From Clostridium transplantifaecale (GTDB lineage Bacteria; Bacillota; Clostridia; Lachnospirales; Lachnospiraceae), in assembly GCF_900626075.1 (NCBI RefSeq), contig NZ_UYZY01000002.1, positions 806,001 to 870,000 of the forward strand: DNA of 64,000 bases, written 5' to 3'. Every line of letters starts with the position of its first letter. Position 1 is the first letter of the stretch. This document shows positions 7,851-17,073 of this stretch, piece after piece. The translations under genes and the position numbers were made by a program. The notes beneath the pieces were generated by a model. It had not been told where the DNA came from, made no database searches, and saw only the letters and a list, made by a program, of their open reading frames with translations.

Positions 7851-9302
7851 ATGAGGATGATACTGGTTGTAGATATCGGAACAAGCTCGGTGAGAACGGT
7901 ACTGACGGGAGAGGATCTGGAAATCCGGTCCATGGTGCAGAGGAAGCGCACCGCCGGAATCTGTATGGATGCCGAGGTGGAATGGGAGTTCATCCGCAGC
8001 ATGATAAAACAGCTTTCGGAAGAAAACAGGGAAATGCTGGAAGCAAATCCGATATCTGCCGTTGCCGTATCTGCTCTGGTGGGCTGGGTTGGGGTGGATT
8101 GCAACGGCGGGGCGTTGACGCCCTGTTATACATACATGCACCGGGAGCGGAGAATGTTCGGGGAGATGGCGCCCCGGATTGATGAGGACGAGGCGTTCCG
8201 GATCTGCGGCAGAGCGCCTGCGCCGGAATGGCTGGCCTATAAGCTATGCCGCCTGAAGCGGGAGCAGCCTGCGCTCTATGGAATGATAGCATCGGTAATC
8301 TCGCTTAAAGATTTCATTAATATGAAGCTTTGCGGGCAGGCGGCTCTCGATCATACGACGGCAGGCTATACGTTTCTGTATGATATCAGGAAAGGTGGCT
8401 GGAGTGAGAAAATGCTGAAAACTTTTCGGGCCGATACGGAAAAACTTCCGGGACTGAAAAGACCGTGGGAGTTACTGGGAACATTGAAGCGGGAGCTGGC
8501 GGAGCAGTTTGCGTTTCCCGGTGAAATTCCCGTAGTCATGGGGAGCTGTGACGGCTCCACGGCCGTTCTGGGAGCCGGAGGAGTGCGGGAGAAAACCGCA
8601 GTGAGCGTGATGGGCACGACAGATGTATTTTTTCTGGTGGCAAAACAGTGGAGTTCCAAGGAGGGCAGGGGACTGATAGTCAATCCCCACGTGATTCCGG
8701 GATACTGGCTGATTGGCGGTCCTATGGGAATGTATGGAGGCACGGTTGACTGGTACATGAACCACATTATCGGGGAACGGTTGAGCATGGAAGAGATGAC
8801 GCTGCTTGCGGAGCGTCTGGAGCCTGGATGCTCCGGACTGACCGTTCTGCCGAACCTGGCCGGCGAGCGGGCGCCCTATTGGCGTCCGGAGAGTGTCGGA
8901 ACTCTTGTGGGACTCACGAGGGAACATCGGGCGGAACATATTTTCCGTGGAATTATGGAGGCAAACGGATACGACTGCCGGGAAATCCTGGAGCGGGCGG
9001 AAGAGATGGGGGCGGAATGTACGGAGATAGCCGCCATCGGCGGGGGCGCGTTGAATCCCCTGTGGCTCACGATAAAATCGGAAATTACAGGAATACCCGT
9101 ACAAAAATCGGGGGTGACGGAAGCAACGGTGGTGGGAAGCGCAATGCTGGCGCTGTATATGCTGGACGGAAAGCTGCCCGAAGGAAGGCTGCACAAAAAG
9201 GAGTGGTTTAACGGAACCGGGAAGCAGAGGGAACAATACCGGGTGGAGTATTTAAAGTTTAGGGAAAGACGGGAAGTGGCGGAGAAATTATATAGTATAT
9301 AG
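7851..9302 (+). CDS. FGGY-family carbohydrate kinase
   Basis: 483 residues from ATG 7851, with GGGAGG eight bases upstream. A TTG six bases earlier is less likely because it would overlap the ribosome site. The N-terminal ATP-binding motif VVDIGTSSVRTVL (residues 5-17) is the FGGY hallmark; a central GSCDGSTAVLGAGG and a C-terminal AAIGGGALNPLW region complete the two-lobed fold of xylulokinase, gluconokinase and relatives. It phosphorylates a sugar, polyol or sugar acid with ATP in the cytoplasm; the substrate is not readable. It forms a two-gene unit with gntR and ends at a clear terminator. A link to the following operon is suggested only by the shared operator-like boxes. Confidence 0.85.
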   Translation: MRMILVVDIGTSSVRTVLTGEDLEIRSMVQRKRTAGICMDAEVEWEFIRSMIKQLSEENREMLEANPISAVAVSALVGWVGVDCNGGALTPCYTYMHRERRMFGEMAPRIDEDEAFRICGRAPAPEWLAYKLCRLKREQPALYGMIASVISLKDFINMKLCGQAALDHTTAGYTFLYDIRKGGWSEKMLKTFRADTEKLPGLKRPWELLGTLKRELAEQFAFPGEIPVVMGSCDGSTAVLGAGGVREKTAVSVMGTTDVFFLVAKQWSSKEGRGLIVNPHVIPGYWLIGGPMGMYGGTVDWYMNHIIGERLSMEEMTLLAERLEPGCSGLTVLPNLAGERAPYWRPESVGTLVGLTREHRAEHIFRGIMEANGYDCREILERAEEMGAECTEIAAIGGGALNPLWLTIKSEITGIPVQKSGVTEATVVGSAMLALYMLDGKLPEGRLHKKEWFNGTGKQREQYRVEYLKFRERREVAEKLYSI

Positions 9303-9316
9303 TGCAGTGGAACGAT

Positions 9317-9356
9317 AAAAAGCTCCTGTATGGAAAAATACAGGGAGCTTTTTTTG
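9317..9356 (+). terminator. Intrinsic terminator after the FGGY kinase
   Basis: AGCTCCTGTAT at 9321-9331 pairs with ATACAGGGAGCT at 9338-9349 around a GGAAAA loop and is followed by a T-run. It separates gntR-kinase from the downstream operon. Confidence 0.9.
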
Positions 9357-9486
9357 TAGAAAAATAGGTACTGTTAATCAAAAATTCTGTACGCGAGTTT
9401 GACGAGCTCGTTTATCGCATGAAAAAGCTACTCCCGGGCAGAGGTTTTGCCGGTGCAGAAGATAGGGCGAGAATTCCAATGATAAA

Positions 9487-9504
9487 ATACAATTGAAATA
9501 CAAA
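9487..9504 (+). promoter_or_regulatory. Putative GntR operator, copy 2
   Basis: ATACAATTGAAATACAAA, one mismatch from the box at 7063-7080. It lies in the AT-rich 300-base leader before the hydratase gene (9357-9670), which holds no gene that I can support. Confidence 0.5.
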
Positions 9505-9608
9505 CATATGGATTGAAAACAGGAAAATTATGGAATATAAATACAAAAACAAACAAAAATTGGCAATAACGCACAAAAATAAATCGAATATATATTAATA
9601 TTGTATAT

Positions 9609-9654
9609 TTACACAAAAAGAGAAAGAGGATATTATATACAATATAAATACATT
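9609..9654 (+). promoter_or_regulatory. Possible promoter with third operator-like box
   Basis: TTACAC at 9609-9614 and TATTAT at 9631-9636 (16-base spacer) form a weak promoter. ATACAATATAAATACATT at 9637-9654 follows directly and matches the other two boxes at 14 of 18 positions, again on the downstream side of the -10. Confidence 0.35.
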
Positions 9655-9670
9655 TTGGAGGAGGAATGGA

Positions 9671-10672
9671 ATGGAAACTAATAATGTTTGGAGGGATATT
9701 ACGGATCCAAGAATTGCAGAAATAAAAGACGATCTGGAAGAAGGGCTGAAAGAACCTAAATTCGAAAATATCACAATACCGGAACATTTTGGTCCGGTAC
9801 GTGTAACCATCGACGACCATAAGATAAAACGGTATGCATTTGAACTGAATGATTATCTTCCGTGGTCAATGGAAGAAAAAGAGAATCCGTTCGGGAAAGA
9901 GAGGATTGCACAGGCGGGCCTTCTCACGAACGATATTGTCCAGCTTTTTACACTGGCATACCGCGGGAGCAAGGTAATAGGGCTCCATACCGAGGCCCAG
10001 CTCTGGTTTAAGAGTCCGGCGAAACTCAACGAGGTGGTAACGCTGGAAGGCGCTTACACGGATGCCTATGAACGGCGGGGACAGGGGTATGTGGTTCTGG
10101 AGGCCGGGGTAAAGGGAGAAGATGGTCGGGAGATCGTTCGCTACCGTGGTGTGGAGATTTTCCAGACGACCCCGGGCACTATTGCCGGAAGGGCGTCGGC
10201 GTCACCAGATAAGAAGGTGAGTGGTGAGGTGCCGGAGAGCGCCAGATATATCGCGGAGGCCCCGGAAGATTTGAAGTGTGGCGATGCGCTGGAACCGTTG
10301 AAGAAGACGATAACCGCGGAACAGGCGGCGGTATTTTCCAGGGTTGGCGAGTTTGTCATCAATATCCATAACAATCTGGAGACGGCGAGAGTTGGAAACC
10401 TGAGAATCCCGATTGTGCAGGGCGCTCAGTTTTTTTGCACGCTGGCGGAGCTGATGACACGTACATTTGGCGCTGACTTTTTTACGGACGGTTGGCTGAG
10501 AGCCAAGTTTATCGCCCCGATCAAGGTGTTTGAACCGTTTGAGACGGCGGGAATTGTGACGGGAGTCTATCCGGCGGAGGACGGAAGGAAAAAGGTGGAG
10601 CTGGAAGTCTGGGTGAGAAGAAGTTCCGACAACCGGCTTGCAGCAATAGGATGGGCCAGTTGTATAATTTGA
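9671..10672 (+). CDS. Double hot-dog (MaoC / FAS1-like) hydratase-dehydratase
   Basis: 333 residues with two tandem hot-dog-like halves. The first, about residues 35-165, contains FGPVRVTIDDHKIKRYAFEL and the AQAGLLTNDIVQLF helix; the second, about 215-330, contains RVGEFVINIHNNLETAR and a LAELMTRTF helix. The layout resembles the N-terminal FAS1-like dehydratase plus MaoC arrangement of enzymes that add or remove water on acyl-CoA thioesters, such as mesaconyl-CoA hydratases. It has no signal peptide, so it is cytoplasmic. It starts a run with a ThDP enzyme, a Tct transporter and a CoA-transferase, which supports a CoA-ester substrate. A GGAGGAGG ribosome site precedes ATG 9671. Fold family likely; substrate unknown. 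Confidence 0.65.
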   Translation: METNNVWRDITDPRIAEIKDDLEEGLKEPKFENITIPEHFGPVRVTIDDHKIKRYAFELNDYLPWSMEEKENPFGKERIAQAGLLTNDIVQLFTLAYRGSKVIGLHTEAQLWFKSPAKLNEVVTLEGAYTDAYERRGQGYVVLEAGVKGEDGREIVRYRGVEIFQTTPGTIAGRASASPDKKVSGEVPESARYIAEAPEDLKCGDALEPLKKTITAEQAAVFSRVGEFVINIHNNLETARVGNLRIPIVQGAQFFCTLAELMTRTFGADFFTDGWLRAKFIAPIKVFEPFETAGIVTGVYPAEDGRKKVELEVWVRRSSDNRLAAIGWASCII

Positions 10673-10696
10673 CGGAAGATGCGAAAGGGGCAGAAT

Positions 10697-12355
10697 ATGG
10701 GAGAATTGTTGTGCGGAGGAGAGCTGGTAGTTAAGGTTCTGGAAGAGTTTGGGACAAGAGTGGTGTTTGGAGTGCCGGGAGGACAGACGCTGTTTGTGAC
10801 CGATCCGCTTATGGACACGCCGATCCGCTTTGTACACACAAGACACGAAAATGGGGCGGCCTGCGCGGCCGACGGCTGGGGAAGGATGACCGGGGAACCG
10901 GGAATCTGCCTGGCCACTACGGGGCCGGGAGCCACAAATCTGATTACGGGAATTGGGGGAGCTCTCAGGGATTCCAGCCCGATGATAGCGCTGATATTCC
11001 AGAACCGTCTGCCGGATGCGGGCAAGGGAGATGCGCAGGAATGCGATCACGAACTGGTATTTACCGGGATTTGCAAAAAATACATTCCGGTGCGTGATGT
11101 CACATCGGTCCAGTGGGCAATGCGCGAGGCATACAGGGTGGCAAAAAGCGGAAGACCGGGGCCGGTTGTAGTCGATCTATACAGAGATGTAATTGAGAGC
11201 CAGAGGGCGGAGTACGTTCCCGAACGGCCGGAGCAGTATTGTATCAAAGCGGACTCCGTGGCAAACGAGGAGACAATTCGGTGTGCGGCGGACGAGATGA
11301 AAGCGCATAAAAGGATTTGCATCTGGGTAGGGAACGGCGTAAAACTTGCCGGTGCATCAAAGGAAGTCATGGAATTATCAAAGCGGCTCTGCGCTCCGGT
11401 GGTCTGTACCTATAACGGAATCGGCGCGGTTGACAGCAAATTTGAAAACTTTGCAGGCCCCAGATCCAGGCATGGAAGCCGGGTGGCCAGGACGGCAATT
11501 GAATCGGCGGACTGCGTGATTGTGGCAGGTTCCTCCCTGACCGCAATCAGCACAAACCGCTGGGAGATTTCTCCAAAACATGTGATCCAGTTTGACATTA
11601 TACCGGAGAACATCGGCAGGCATTATCCGGTGGAAGTGGGGGTGCTGGGAGATGCCGCACGCTCCATCAGAAAAATCCTGGATTGCCTGGAGGAAGAGGG
11701 ATACCATGGGGATCCGTCTTTCCTGAATGAGATACTGGCGGAGAAGGAGGCATGGACGAAAGAGGTATACAGCGGCAGCATCACGGATACCGCTGCGACG
11801 CCCGTACCGCCCATCGCCCTTCACATGGAACTGGAAAAGGTTCTCAGTGAGGACGGTGTGTTTGTTGTGGACGCCGGCAACCCGGGAGCCTGGACACATC
11901 TGACCAGGTTTCCCAAAAACACCACATACATGAAACCTGTCAATTACGGCAATATGGGATTTGCCTTGGGAGCCGCCCTAGGATGCAAGGAGGCGTGCCC
12001 GGAGAAAGAGGTGATTGCCCTTCTGGGAGACGGTTCCCTGGGAATGACACTGGGAGATTTAGAGACGATCGGAAGGGAAAAGCTACCGATTATCATTCTT
12101 CTGGTCAACGATTCGGCATACGGAAATATCCGCCAGGAGGAGCTTTACAAAATGGGGGAGAACCGTTACACAGGAGTAGATTTTCCGGACATCGATTATC
12201 TGGAAGTGGCAAAAGTCCTTGGGGTGGACGGATGCATTGTCAGAAAGGCGGAGGAAATCCCGAATGCCTTTAAGGCGGCCAGGGAGTCAGGTAAACCTTA
12301 TATGGTCGAAGTAAAACTGGACGGTTCCTACTCGGTGTGGCCGGAGGCGTTTTAA
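10697..12355 (+). CDS. Thiamine diphosphate-dependent enzyme (acetolactate synthase / oxalyl-CoA decarboxylase superfamily)
   Basis: 552 residues from ATG 10697, which has AAAGGGG six bases upstream; an ATG at 10679 in the same frame has a poorer site. Three domains are visible: the N-terminal pyrimidine-binding domain with the catalytic glutamate in FVHTRHENGAACAADGWGR (about residues 44-62), a central domain (about 190-330), and the C-terminal ThDP-binding domain with GDGSLGMTLGDLETIG plus VNDSAYGN, the GDG-x(~26)-N motif. Family members carboligate or cleave 2-keto acids or 2-hydroxyacyl-CoA esters. Next to a type III CoA-transferase, a 2-hydroxyacyl-CoA lyase or oxalyl-CoA decarboxylase-like role is attractive, but true acetolactate synthase cannot be excluded. 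No regulatory small subunit gene is adjacent. Confidence 0.85.
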   Translation: MGELLCGGELVVKVLEEFGTRVVFGVPGGQTLFVTDPLMDTPIRFVHTRHENGAACAADGWGRMTGEPGICLATTGPGATNLITGIGGALRDSSPMIALIFQNRLPDAGKGDAQECDHELVFTGICKKYIPVRDVTSVQWAMREAYRVAKSGRPGPVVVDLYRDVIESQRAEYVPERPEQYCIKADSVANEETIRCAADEMKAHKRICIWVGNGVKLAGASKEVMELSKRLCAPVVCTYNGIGAVDSKFENFAGPRSRHGSRVARTAIESADCVIVAGSSLTAISTNRWEISPKHVIQFDIIPENIGRHYPVEVGVLGDAARSIRKILDCLEEEGYHGDPSFLNEILAEKEAWTKEVYSGSITDTAATPVPPIALHMELEKVLSEDGVFVVDAGNPGAWTHLTRFPKNTTYMKPVNYGNMGFALGAALGCKEACPEKEVIALLGDGSLGMTLGDLETIGREKLPIIILLVNDSAYGNIRQEELYKMGENRYTGVDFPDIDYLEVAKVLGVDGCIVRKAEEIPNAFKAARESGKPYMVEVKLDGSYSVWPEAF

Positions 12356-12399
12356 ATAAGTAACACTGAAAAGAAGGTAAGATAGAGAGGAGAAGGTAC

Positions 12400-13365
12400 A
12401 TGATGAAAAAAAGAATGGCGGCAGCGGTTATGGCGGCGGCACTGGCGGCAGCGGCGCTCGGCGGATGTGGAGCGAAGAAGTATCCGTCCAAGAATGTTAC
12501 GGTAATATGTCCGTATTCGGCGGGAGGAACAACGGATTTGACCATCCGCGGAATGTTGGATGCAATTCCGGAAAAGACGCTTCCATCCAACGTGAACATG
12601 GTAGTTTCCAATGTGGCCGGAGGCAGCGGGATCGTGGGGACGAGCCAGCTTTTATCAAAGGAATCCGACGGATACACAATCGGTGTGGTAAACTGTGACC
12701 TGATTTTAAACAATGTACTGGGAAATACAGATATTACCTATGAGGACTTTACGCTTTTAGGCTGTATCATGGATGATATCAACATCCTGATTGTACGTGC
12801 GGATGCCCCGTATCAGACATTTGAAGAATTTGTAGCTTATGCAAAGGAAAATCCGGGCGTGGCAATTGGGGACAGCGGCGCGGGAACGATTCCAAACCTT
12901 GCGACAAAGGCTCTGAACCGGCATCTGGGAACGGAATTTAAGTCGGTCTCCTATGACAGCGCGGCTCCCAGTGTAATTGCGGTGGTGAGCGGGGAAATCC
13001 CGGCGGCTATCTGTGCGACACCGGCCGCCATGGGACAGCTCCAGGCCGGAGAGATCAAGGCCATTGCCGTGACGAGCACGGAGCGCAGCGGCTACATGCC
13101 CGATGTTCCCGCATGGAATGAAGGCTTTTCGGAGCTGGATGGAATCGAGGTACCGGTGTGGGTGTTTATGGCGGCTAAGAAAGATATTCCGGATGAGGCC
13201 AAAACCTTCCTGTCGGATGCCATTGCTAAGGCGATCACCTCCGACAAGTTTGCCGGGACCAGAAAGAATTTCTATATGGAGGCCTCTGATTTTGGCAGTG
13301 AGCAGGAGATGCTTGATTTTGTGAAGGAACAGTACGAGCTGTACAAATCTCTGGCGGAAGACTGA
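12400..13365 (+). CDS. tctC: Tripartite tricarboxylate transporter substrate-binding lipoprotein TctC
   Basis: 321 residues. A lipoprotein signal peptide ends in LGGC with the lipid-bearing cysteine at residue 23. The mature part begins KNVTVICPYSAGGTTDLTIR, the conserved N-terminal strand of Bug/TctC proteins, and continues with VVSNVAGGSGIVGTSQL. It should capture a carboxylate outside the membrane and deliver it to the TctAB permease encoded just downstream. An AGGAG site lies seven bases before ATG 12400; ATG 12403 is an alternative start. The ligand is unknown. The cargo is probably the carboxylic acid that the surrounding enzymes activate to a CoA thioester. Confidence 0.92.
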   Translation: MMKKRMAAAVMAAALAAAALGGCGAKKYPSKNVTVICPYSAGGTTDLTIRGMLDAIPEKTLPSNVNMVVSNVAGGSGIVGTSQLLSKESDGYTIGVVNCDLILNNVLGNTDITYEDFTLLGCIMDDINILIVRADAPYQTFEEFVAYAKENPGVAIGDSGAGTIPNLATKALNRHLGTEFKSVSYDSAAPSVIAVVSGEIPAAICATPAAMGQLQAGEIKAIAVTSTERSGYMPDVPAWNEGFSELDGIEVPVWVFMAAKKDIPDEAKTFLSDAIAKAITSDKFAGTRKNFYMEASDFGSEQEMLDFVKEQYELYKSLAED

Positions 13366-13404
13366 CAGGCAGGATAACCTGTTCTTGCGGAGTGCCGGAT
13401 AGGA

Positions 13405-13426
13405 CGGGGCTGGATTTCCAGCCCCG
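13405..13426 (+). other. Intercistronic hairpin between tctC and tctB
   Basis: CGGGGCTGG (13405-13413) and CCAGCCCCG (13418-13426) form a perfect 9-bp stem around ATTT, without a T-run. Such a hairpin behind a binding-protein gene commonly raises its mRNA level relative to the permease genes. Confidence 0.6.
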
Positions 13427-13450
13427 AAACTGAAAATGCGGGGTGACTGA

Positions 13451-13900
13451 ATGAAGAAATATAACTTGATTGCCGCGGCTGTTTTTGCACTGGTTGGCGT
13501 GGGAATGATCGTGTCAATCAGAGAATTTGAATATAATGGCCTGTCTGAAATCGGAGCCGGATTCTGGCCGCGGGTTCTGGGGGTGCTGATGATACTGCTT
13601 TCGGCGGCTTACACGGTGGAAACGCTGTGCGGTAAGGAGGAGCCGGTTTCCATTGATTTTAAATCGGAGGGGCTGCGGCGTGTCTATGGCATGTGCGGAA
13701 TTCTGCTGGTTTTTGCCATTCTTATCAAGGTCCTGGGATTTTTCTGCGGGGCTGCATTTTTTATTCCGTCGTGTATGTGGGTGTTTGGGGAGAGAAGTAA
13801 AAAGAAAATTTTTGTAATTACGGCAGGGGTGGTCCTGTTTGTGTATGTGGTCTTTGTCGCGTTGCTGCAGATTGGACTGCCGCGCGGTTTTCTGATGTAG
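13451..13900 (+). CDS. tctB: Tripartite tricarboxylate transporter small membrane subunit TctB
   Basis: 149 residues with four predicted membrane helices, the usual size and layout of the TctB family. The first helix begins right after MKKYN; the segment GAGFWPRVLGVLMILLSAAY matches the family pattern of an aromatic-Pro motif entering helix two. It anchors and assists TctA. It is 12 bases upstream of tctA and sits in the conserved C-B-A order of the family. The only ribosome site is a modest GGGGTGA before ATG 13451. Confidence 0.85.
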   Translation: MKKYNLIAAAVFALVGVGMIVSIREFEYNGLSEIGAGFWPRVLGVLMILLSAAYTVETLCGKEEPVSIDFKSEGLRRVYGMCGILLVFAILIKVLGFFCGAAFFIPSCMWVFGERSKKKIFVITAGVVLFVYVVFVALLQIGLPRGFLM

Positions 13901-13912
13901 AGGAGGGATAGA

Positions 13913-15424
13913 ATGGAGTTTTTTATTTCAGCGCTGGGGGAAGCGGTCCAGCCTCTGAACCTGCTTGTCATGCTGGCGGGAACCTTTGTCGGAATCGCGG
14001 CAGGAGCCATGCCGGGACTTTCATCGGTTATGGCCCTGACAATCATGACGCCTTTTACGTTTTCCCTGGGCGGGAATTCTGGTTTTTTGATGCTGCTCGG
14101 CATCTTCTGCGGCAGTATTTATGGAGGTTCAATCACCGCAATCCTGATTAACACACCGGGAACTGCCAATTCTGCAGCTACCTGCCTGGATGGTTATCCG
14201 ATGGCGAATAAACTGGGGCAGCCGGGAAGAGCCCTTGGGATCTCTACCATGGCATCCACCTTTGGGGGGCTGTTCAGTGCGGCGGCCCTGTTTTTCACCG
14301 CGCCTCTTCTTGCAAAAGTGGCGCTTCAGTTTGGTTCTCCCGAGTATTTTTCTATTGCAGTGTTTGGAATCAGTATTGTGACGGGAATATCATCCAAGTC
14401 GGTGATTAAGGGGCTGATCGGAGCGGTAATCGGGCTGGCTCTGGGAACCGTAGGAATCGATGCCATCACGGGTACGCCGCGTTTTACATTCGGCAGCGCG
14501 TATCTGACGGGCGGAATCAGTTTCGTGCCTCTTCTGATAGCGCTGTATGCCTTTTCCCAGGGACTTAAAAATATGCAGTCTGGGGAGGACAGCGTTTCGG
14601 TGGGGAAAAAGGTGAAACTCGATCACGTCCTTCCAAACAAAAGTGATATTAAGAGGACGTTTCCTACGATCCTCGGGTGCAGTGTGATCGGCACCATCAT
14701 TGGGGCAATACCGGGAACGGGCGGCGATATTGCCTCCTGGTTCGGATATACACAGGCAAAACGTTTCTGCAAACACAGGGCGGAATTCGGTAAGGGGGCT
14801 CCGGAGGGGATAGCGGCGCCGGAATCCGCCAACAACGCGGTTTCGGGTGGCGCGCTGATTCCGCTCCTCACTCTGGGAATACCGGGGGACGCAGGAACTG
14901 CGGTCATGCTGGGCGCGCTGATGATGCAGGGAATTATTCCCGGTCCGCTGCTTTTTAAAGAGCAGACGGAGAAGGTCTACATCATCATTATCGGCCTGAT
15001 TTTTGCCAATATTATGATGTGCCTCCTGGGATACGGGGGACTGAAGCTTTTTGCGAAAATATCCTCTATCCCGTCGGTGATTCTGACCCCAGTTGTGTTT
15101 ATCTTCTGTTTTGTCGGGACCTATGCGCTCAATAACAATATTAACGATATTTATTTTATGATCATTGCCGGGATAGCAGGATTTATCCTACTGAAGCTGG
15201 ATTTTGCCATGCCGCCGGTAATATTGGGGCTGATACTGGGAACCAAGATCGAGACCAATCTGTCAAAATCATTGGCAATCTCGGACGGGAGCTTCGCAAT
15301 CTTTTTTACCAGGCCGATTTCCTGCGTTCTGCTGATTGTGGCGGCCATTTCTCTGCTTTCACCGCTTTTGGTACCGCTTATCAGGCGGACGGCGGGGAAG
15401 ATGGGAGTTGAGAAGGCGGGATAA
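13913..15424 (+). CDS. tctA: Tripartite tricarboxylate transporter large permease TctA
   Basis: 503 residues with about 11-12 hydrophobic segments. Two family signatures are present: GAMPGLSSVMALTIMTPFTF near the N-terminus and the related GAIPGTGGDIASWFGY near residue 263, with LGIPGDAGTAVMLGALMMQG at about 320. These are the paired re-entrant motifs of TctA permeases, which import carboxylates using an ion gradient. GAGGAGGGA precedes ATG 13913. With TctB and TctC it makes a complete importer inside the hydratase/CoA-transferase operon. Confidence 0.93.
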   Translation: MEFFISALGEAVQPLNLLVMLAGTFVGIAAGAMPGLSSVMALTIMTPFTFSLGGNSGFLMLLGIFCGSIYGGSITAILINTPGTANSAATCLDGYPMANKLGQPGRALGISTMASTFGGLFSAAALFFTAPLLAKVALQFGSPEYFSIAVFGISIVTGISSKSVIKGLIGAVIGLALGTVGIDAITGTPRFTFGSAYLTGGISFVPLLIALYAFSQGLKNMQSGEDSVSVGKKVKLDHVLPNKSDIKRTFPTILGCSVIGTIIGAIPGTGGDIASWFGYTQAKRFCKHRAEFGKGAPEGIAAPESANNAVSGGALIPLLTLGIPGDAGTAVMLGALMMQGIIPGPLLFKEQTEKVYIIIIGLIFANIMMCLLGYGGLKLFAKISSIPSVILTPVVFIFCFVGTYALNNNINDIYFMIIAGIAGFILLKLDFAMPPVILGLILGTKIETNLSKSLAISDGSFAIFFTRPISCVLLIVAAISLLSPLLVPLIRRTAGKMGVEKAG

Positions 15425-15545
15425 CTGAGAGCGAAAACAGAGATTGAGATAATAGTGGTTTATAGAATAGTAGTTGAGATAATTACGGTGAGATAACAAC
15501 GAGGAAATTGATAACAGAAAAAACAATATCAGGGAGGAAATGCTT

Positions 15546-16736
15546 ATGAATGGTGCATTGGACGGCATACGTGTGATTGACCTGTCGAGAGTGATTGCGG
15601 GACCGCATTGTTCCATGATCCTGGGTGACTTTGGCGCGGATGTCATCAAGATAGAGAAAAAGGGCGAGGGGGATATGGCCAGGGGCTATGCACCATATTT
15701 CAACGGTGAGAGCACGTATTTTATGACCCACAACAGAAATAAACGGAGCGTCACCCTGGATTTCAGGAAACCGGAGGCACATGGAATTCTTATGGGACTT
15801 CTGGAAGGCGCCGACGTGCTGGTGGAAAACTTCCGCGCGGGAACGCTGGAAAAGATGGGACTGGCTCCGGAGGAACTGCTGAAAATAAATCCCCGGCTGA
15901 TTATCACGAGACTGTCCGGATTCGGTCAGGACGGCCCTTATAAAAACCGTGTCTGCTTTGATGCTGTGGGACAGTCAATCAGCGGCCTGATGGATATCAC
16001 AGGAGAACCGGATGGGAAGCCAACGATGGTAGGGACTTATATCTGTGATTTTACCTCGGGGCTGTATGGGGCGATCGGGACTTTGGCCGCCCTTCAGGCA
16101 AGGCAGCGGACCGGAAGAGGGCAGGTGGTGGATGTATCCCTGCTTGATGCGGCCAGCTCACTGACGCATTCCGCGGTGATCAACTATTATGAACTGGGGG
16201 AAGTAATGAAACGTAACGGAAACCAGGACCGGGCTTCCTACCCCGCCAATTTTTACGGAACAAAGGACGGCAGGATGGCATTTATTCATGCGGGTCAGGA
16301 TGGAGCCTTTGCCGGTTTGTGCAAGATGATTGGCAGGGAAGAAGTCCTTGCTGACCCGGAATACCGCCTGCTTGCAGGGCGGTGCCGTCACATTAGGGAA
16401 TGCGATGATATGGTGGAGGCGTGGGCAAAAACAAAGGAAATGGATGAGATCCTCCGGTGCTGTGAATTGTATGGGATACCGGCGGCGAGGGTGAATACAA
16501 TCGAGGAGATGGTTCGGGACGAGCAGCTCCTTTACAGGAAAGCAATACGCCGGGTGGAACATCCCGCTTACGGTACGATCACGATGAACGGGCCTGTGGT
16601 AAAAATGTCTGAGACAGAGCCGGATATATACAGGGTGCCCCCGGCGCTGGGGCAGCATAACCGCGAGGTTTACCGGGAGCTGCTGGGACTTACGGGGGAA
16701 GAGATTGAAAGGCTTGAGGAGGATGAGGTTATCTGA
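15546..16736 (+). CDS. CoA-transferase family III (CaiB/BaiF/Frc-like)
   Basis: 396 residues from ATG 15546, eight bases after GGGAGG; the in-frame ATG at 15540 is too close to that site. Family signatures in order: IRVIDLSRVIAGPHC (about 8-22), ADVIKIEKKGEGDMAR (about 33-48), NRNKRSVTLDFR (about 64-75) and YICDFTSGLYGAIGTL near 165, whose aspartate is the expected catalytic residue that forms the CoA-enzyme intermediate. Such enzymes move CoA between carboxylic acids; formyl-CoA:oxalate, carnitine and itaconate transferases are known members. It follows tctA after 121 bases and probably activates the imported acid. The donor and acceptor acids are unknown. Confidence 0.88.
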   Translation: MNGALDGIRVIDLSRVIAGPHCSMILGDFGADVIKIEKKGEGDMARGYAPYFNGESTYFMTHNRNKRSVTLDFRKPEAHGILMGLLEGADVLVENFRAGTLEKMGLAPEELLKINPRLIITRLSGFGQDGPYKNRVCFDAVGQSISGLMDITGEPDGKPTMVGTYICDFTSGLYGAIGTLAALQARQRTGRGQVVDVSLLDAASSLTHSAVINYYELGEVMKRNGNQDRASYPANFYGTKDGRMAFIHAGQDGAFAGLCKMIGREEVLADPEYRLLAGRCRHIRECDDMVEAWAKTKEMDEILRCCELYGIPAARVNTIEEMVRDEQLLYRKAIRRVEHPAYGTITMNGPVVKMSETEPDIYRVPPALGQHNREVYRELLGLTGEEIERLEEDEVI

Positions 16737-16929
16737 AGAATTATTTCCTGGAAAACACAGCCTCAGGGGCAGCATATTGCTGCGGGGGCTTTGCAAATTC
16801 GAGTGTACGCTTGATAAATTCAATGTCAAAAGTCCTGTTTTGCCTGGTTTTCCCCACTTATATAGAAAAAAGTTATTGAAAGCGGTCCGATTCAATGAAA
16901 ATATCGTTTTTCCGAAAAAAAACATCGAT
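16737..16929. other. Gap after the CoA-transferase, no supported gene
   Basis: A GCAGCA-TAT-TGCTGC hairpin lies at about 16770-16785, and AT-rich sequence follows. An open frame at 16705-17040 overlaps the end of the CoA-transferase gene, has no ribosome site or recognisable motif, and is rejected. Confidence 0.5.
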
Positions 16930-16958
16930 TTGACGAAGGGAACGCGTTGTAATATGCT
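16930..16958 (+). promoter_or_regulatory. Putative promoter of the 4-hydroxybutyrate dehydrogenase gene
   Basis: TTGACG (16930-16935), 17-base spacer, TATGCT (16953-16958). It would give a leader of about 110 bases before ATG 17074. Confidence 0.5.
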
Positions 16959-17073
16959 TCAGATAGAATTGTTCCTGTACGGGAAAAGGAGAAAAATCGC
17001 CTATTTACCAGAAACAAATACAGAATCTGAAGTTGGTTAGAAATCGGAAATATATAGAGGGCAGGAGGAGTGT

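Noticed and set aside
16705..17040. 111-codon open frame behind the CoA-transferase gene
   Set aside because: It overlaps the end of that gene, has no ribosome site and no recognisable motif; a promoter for the next gene lies within it.
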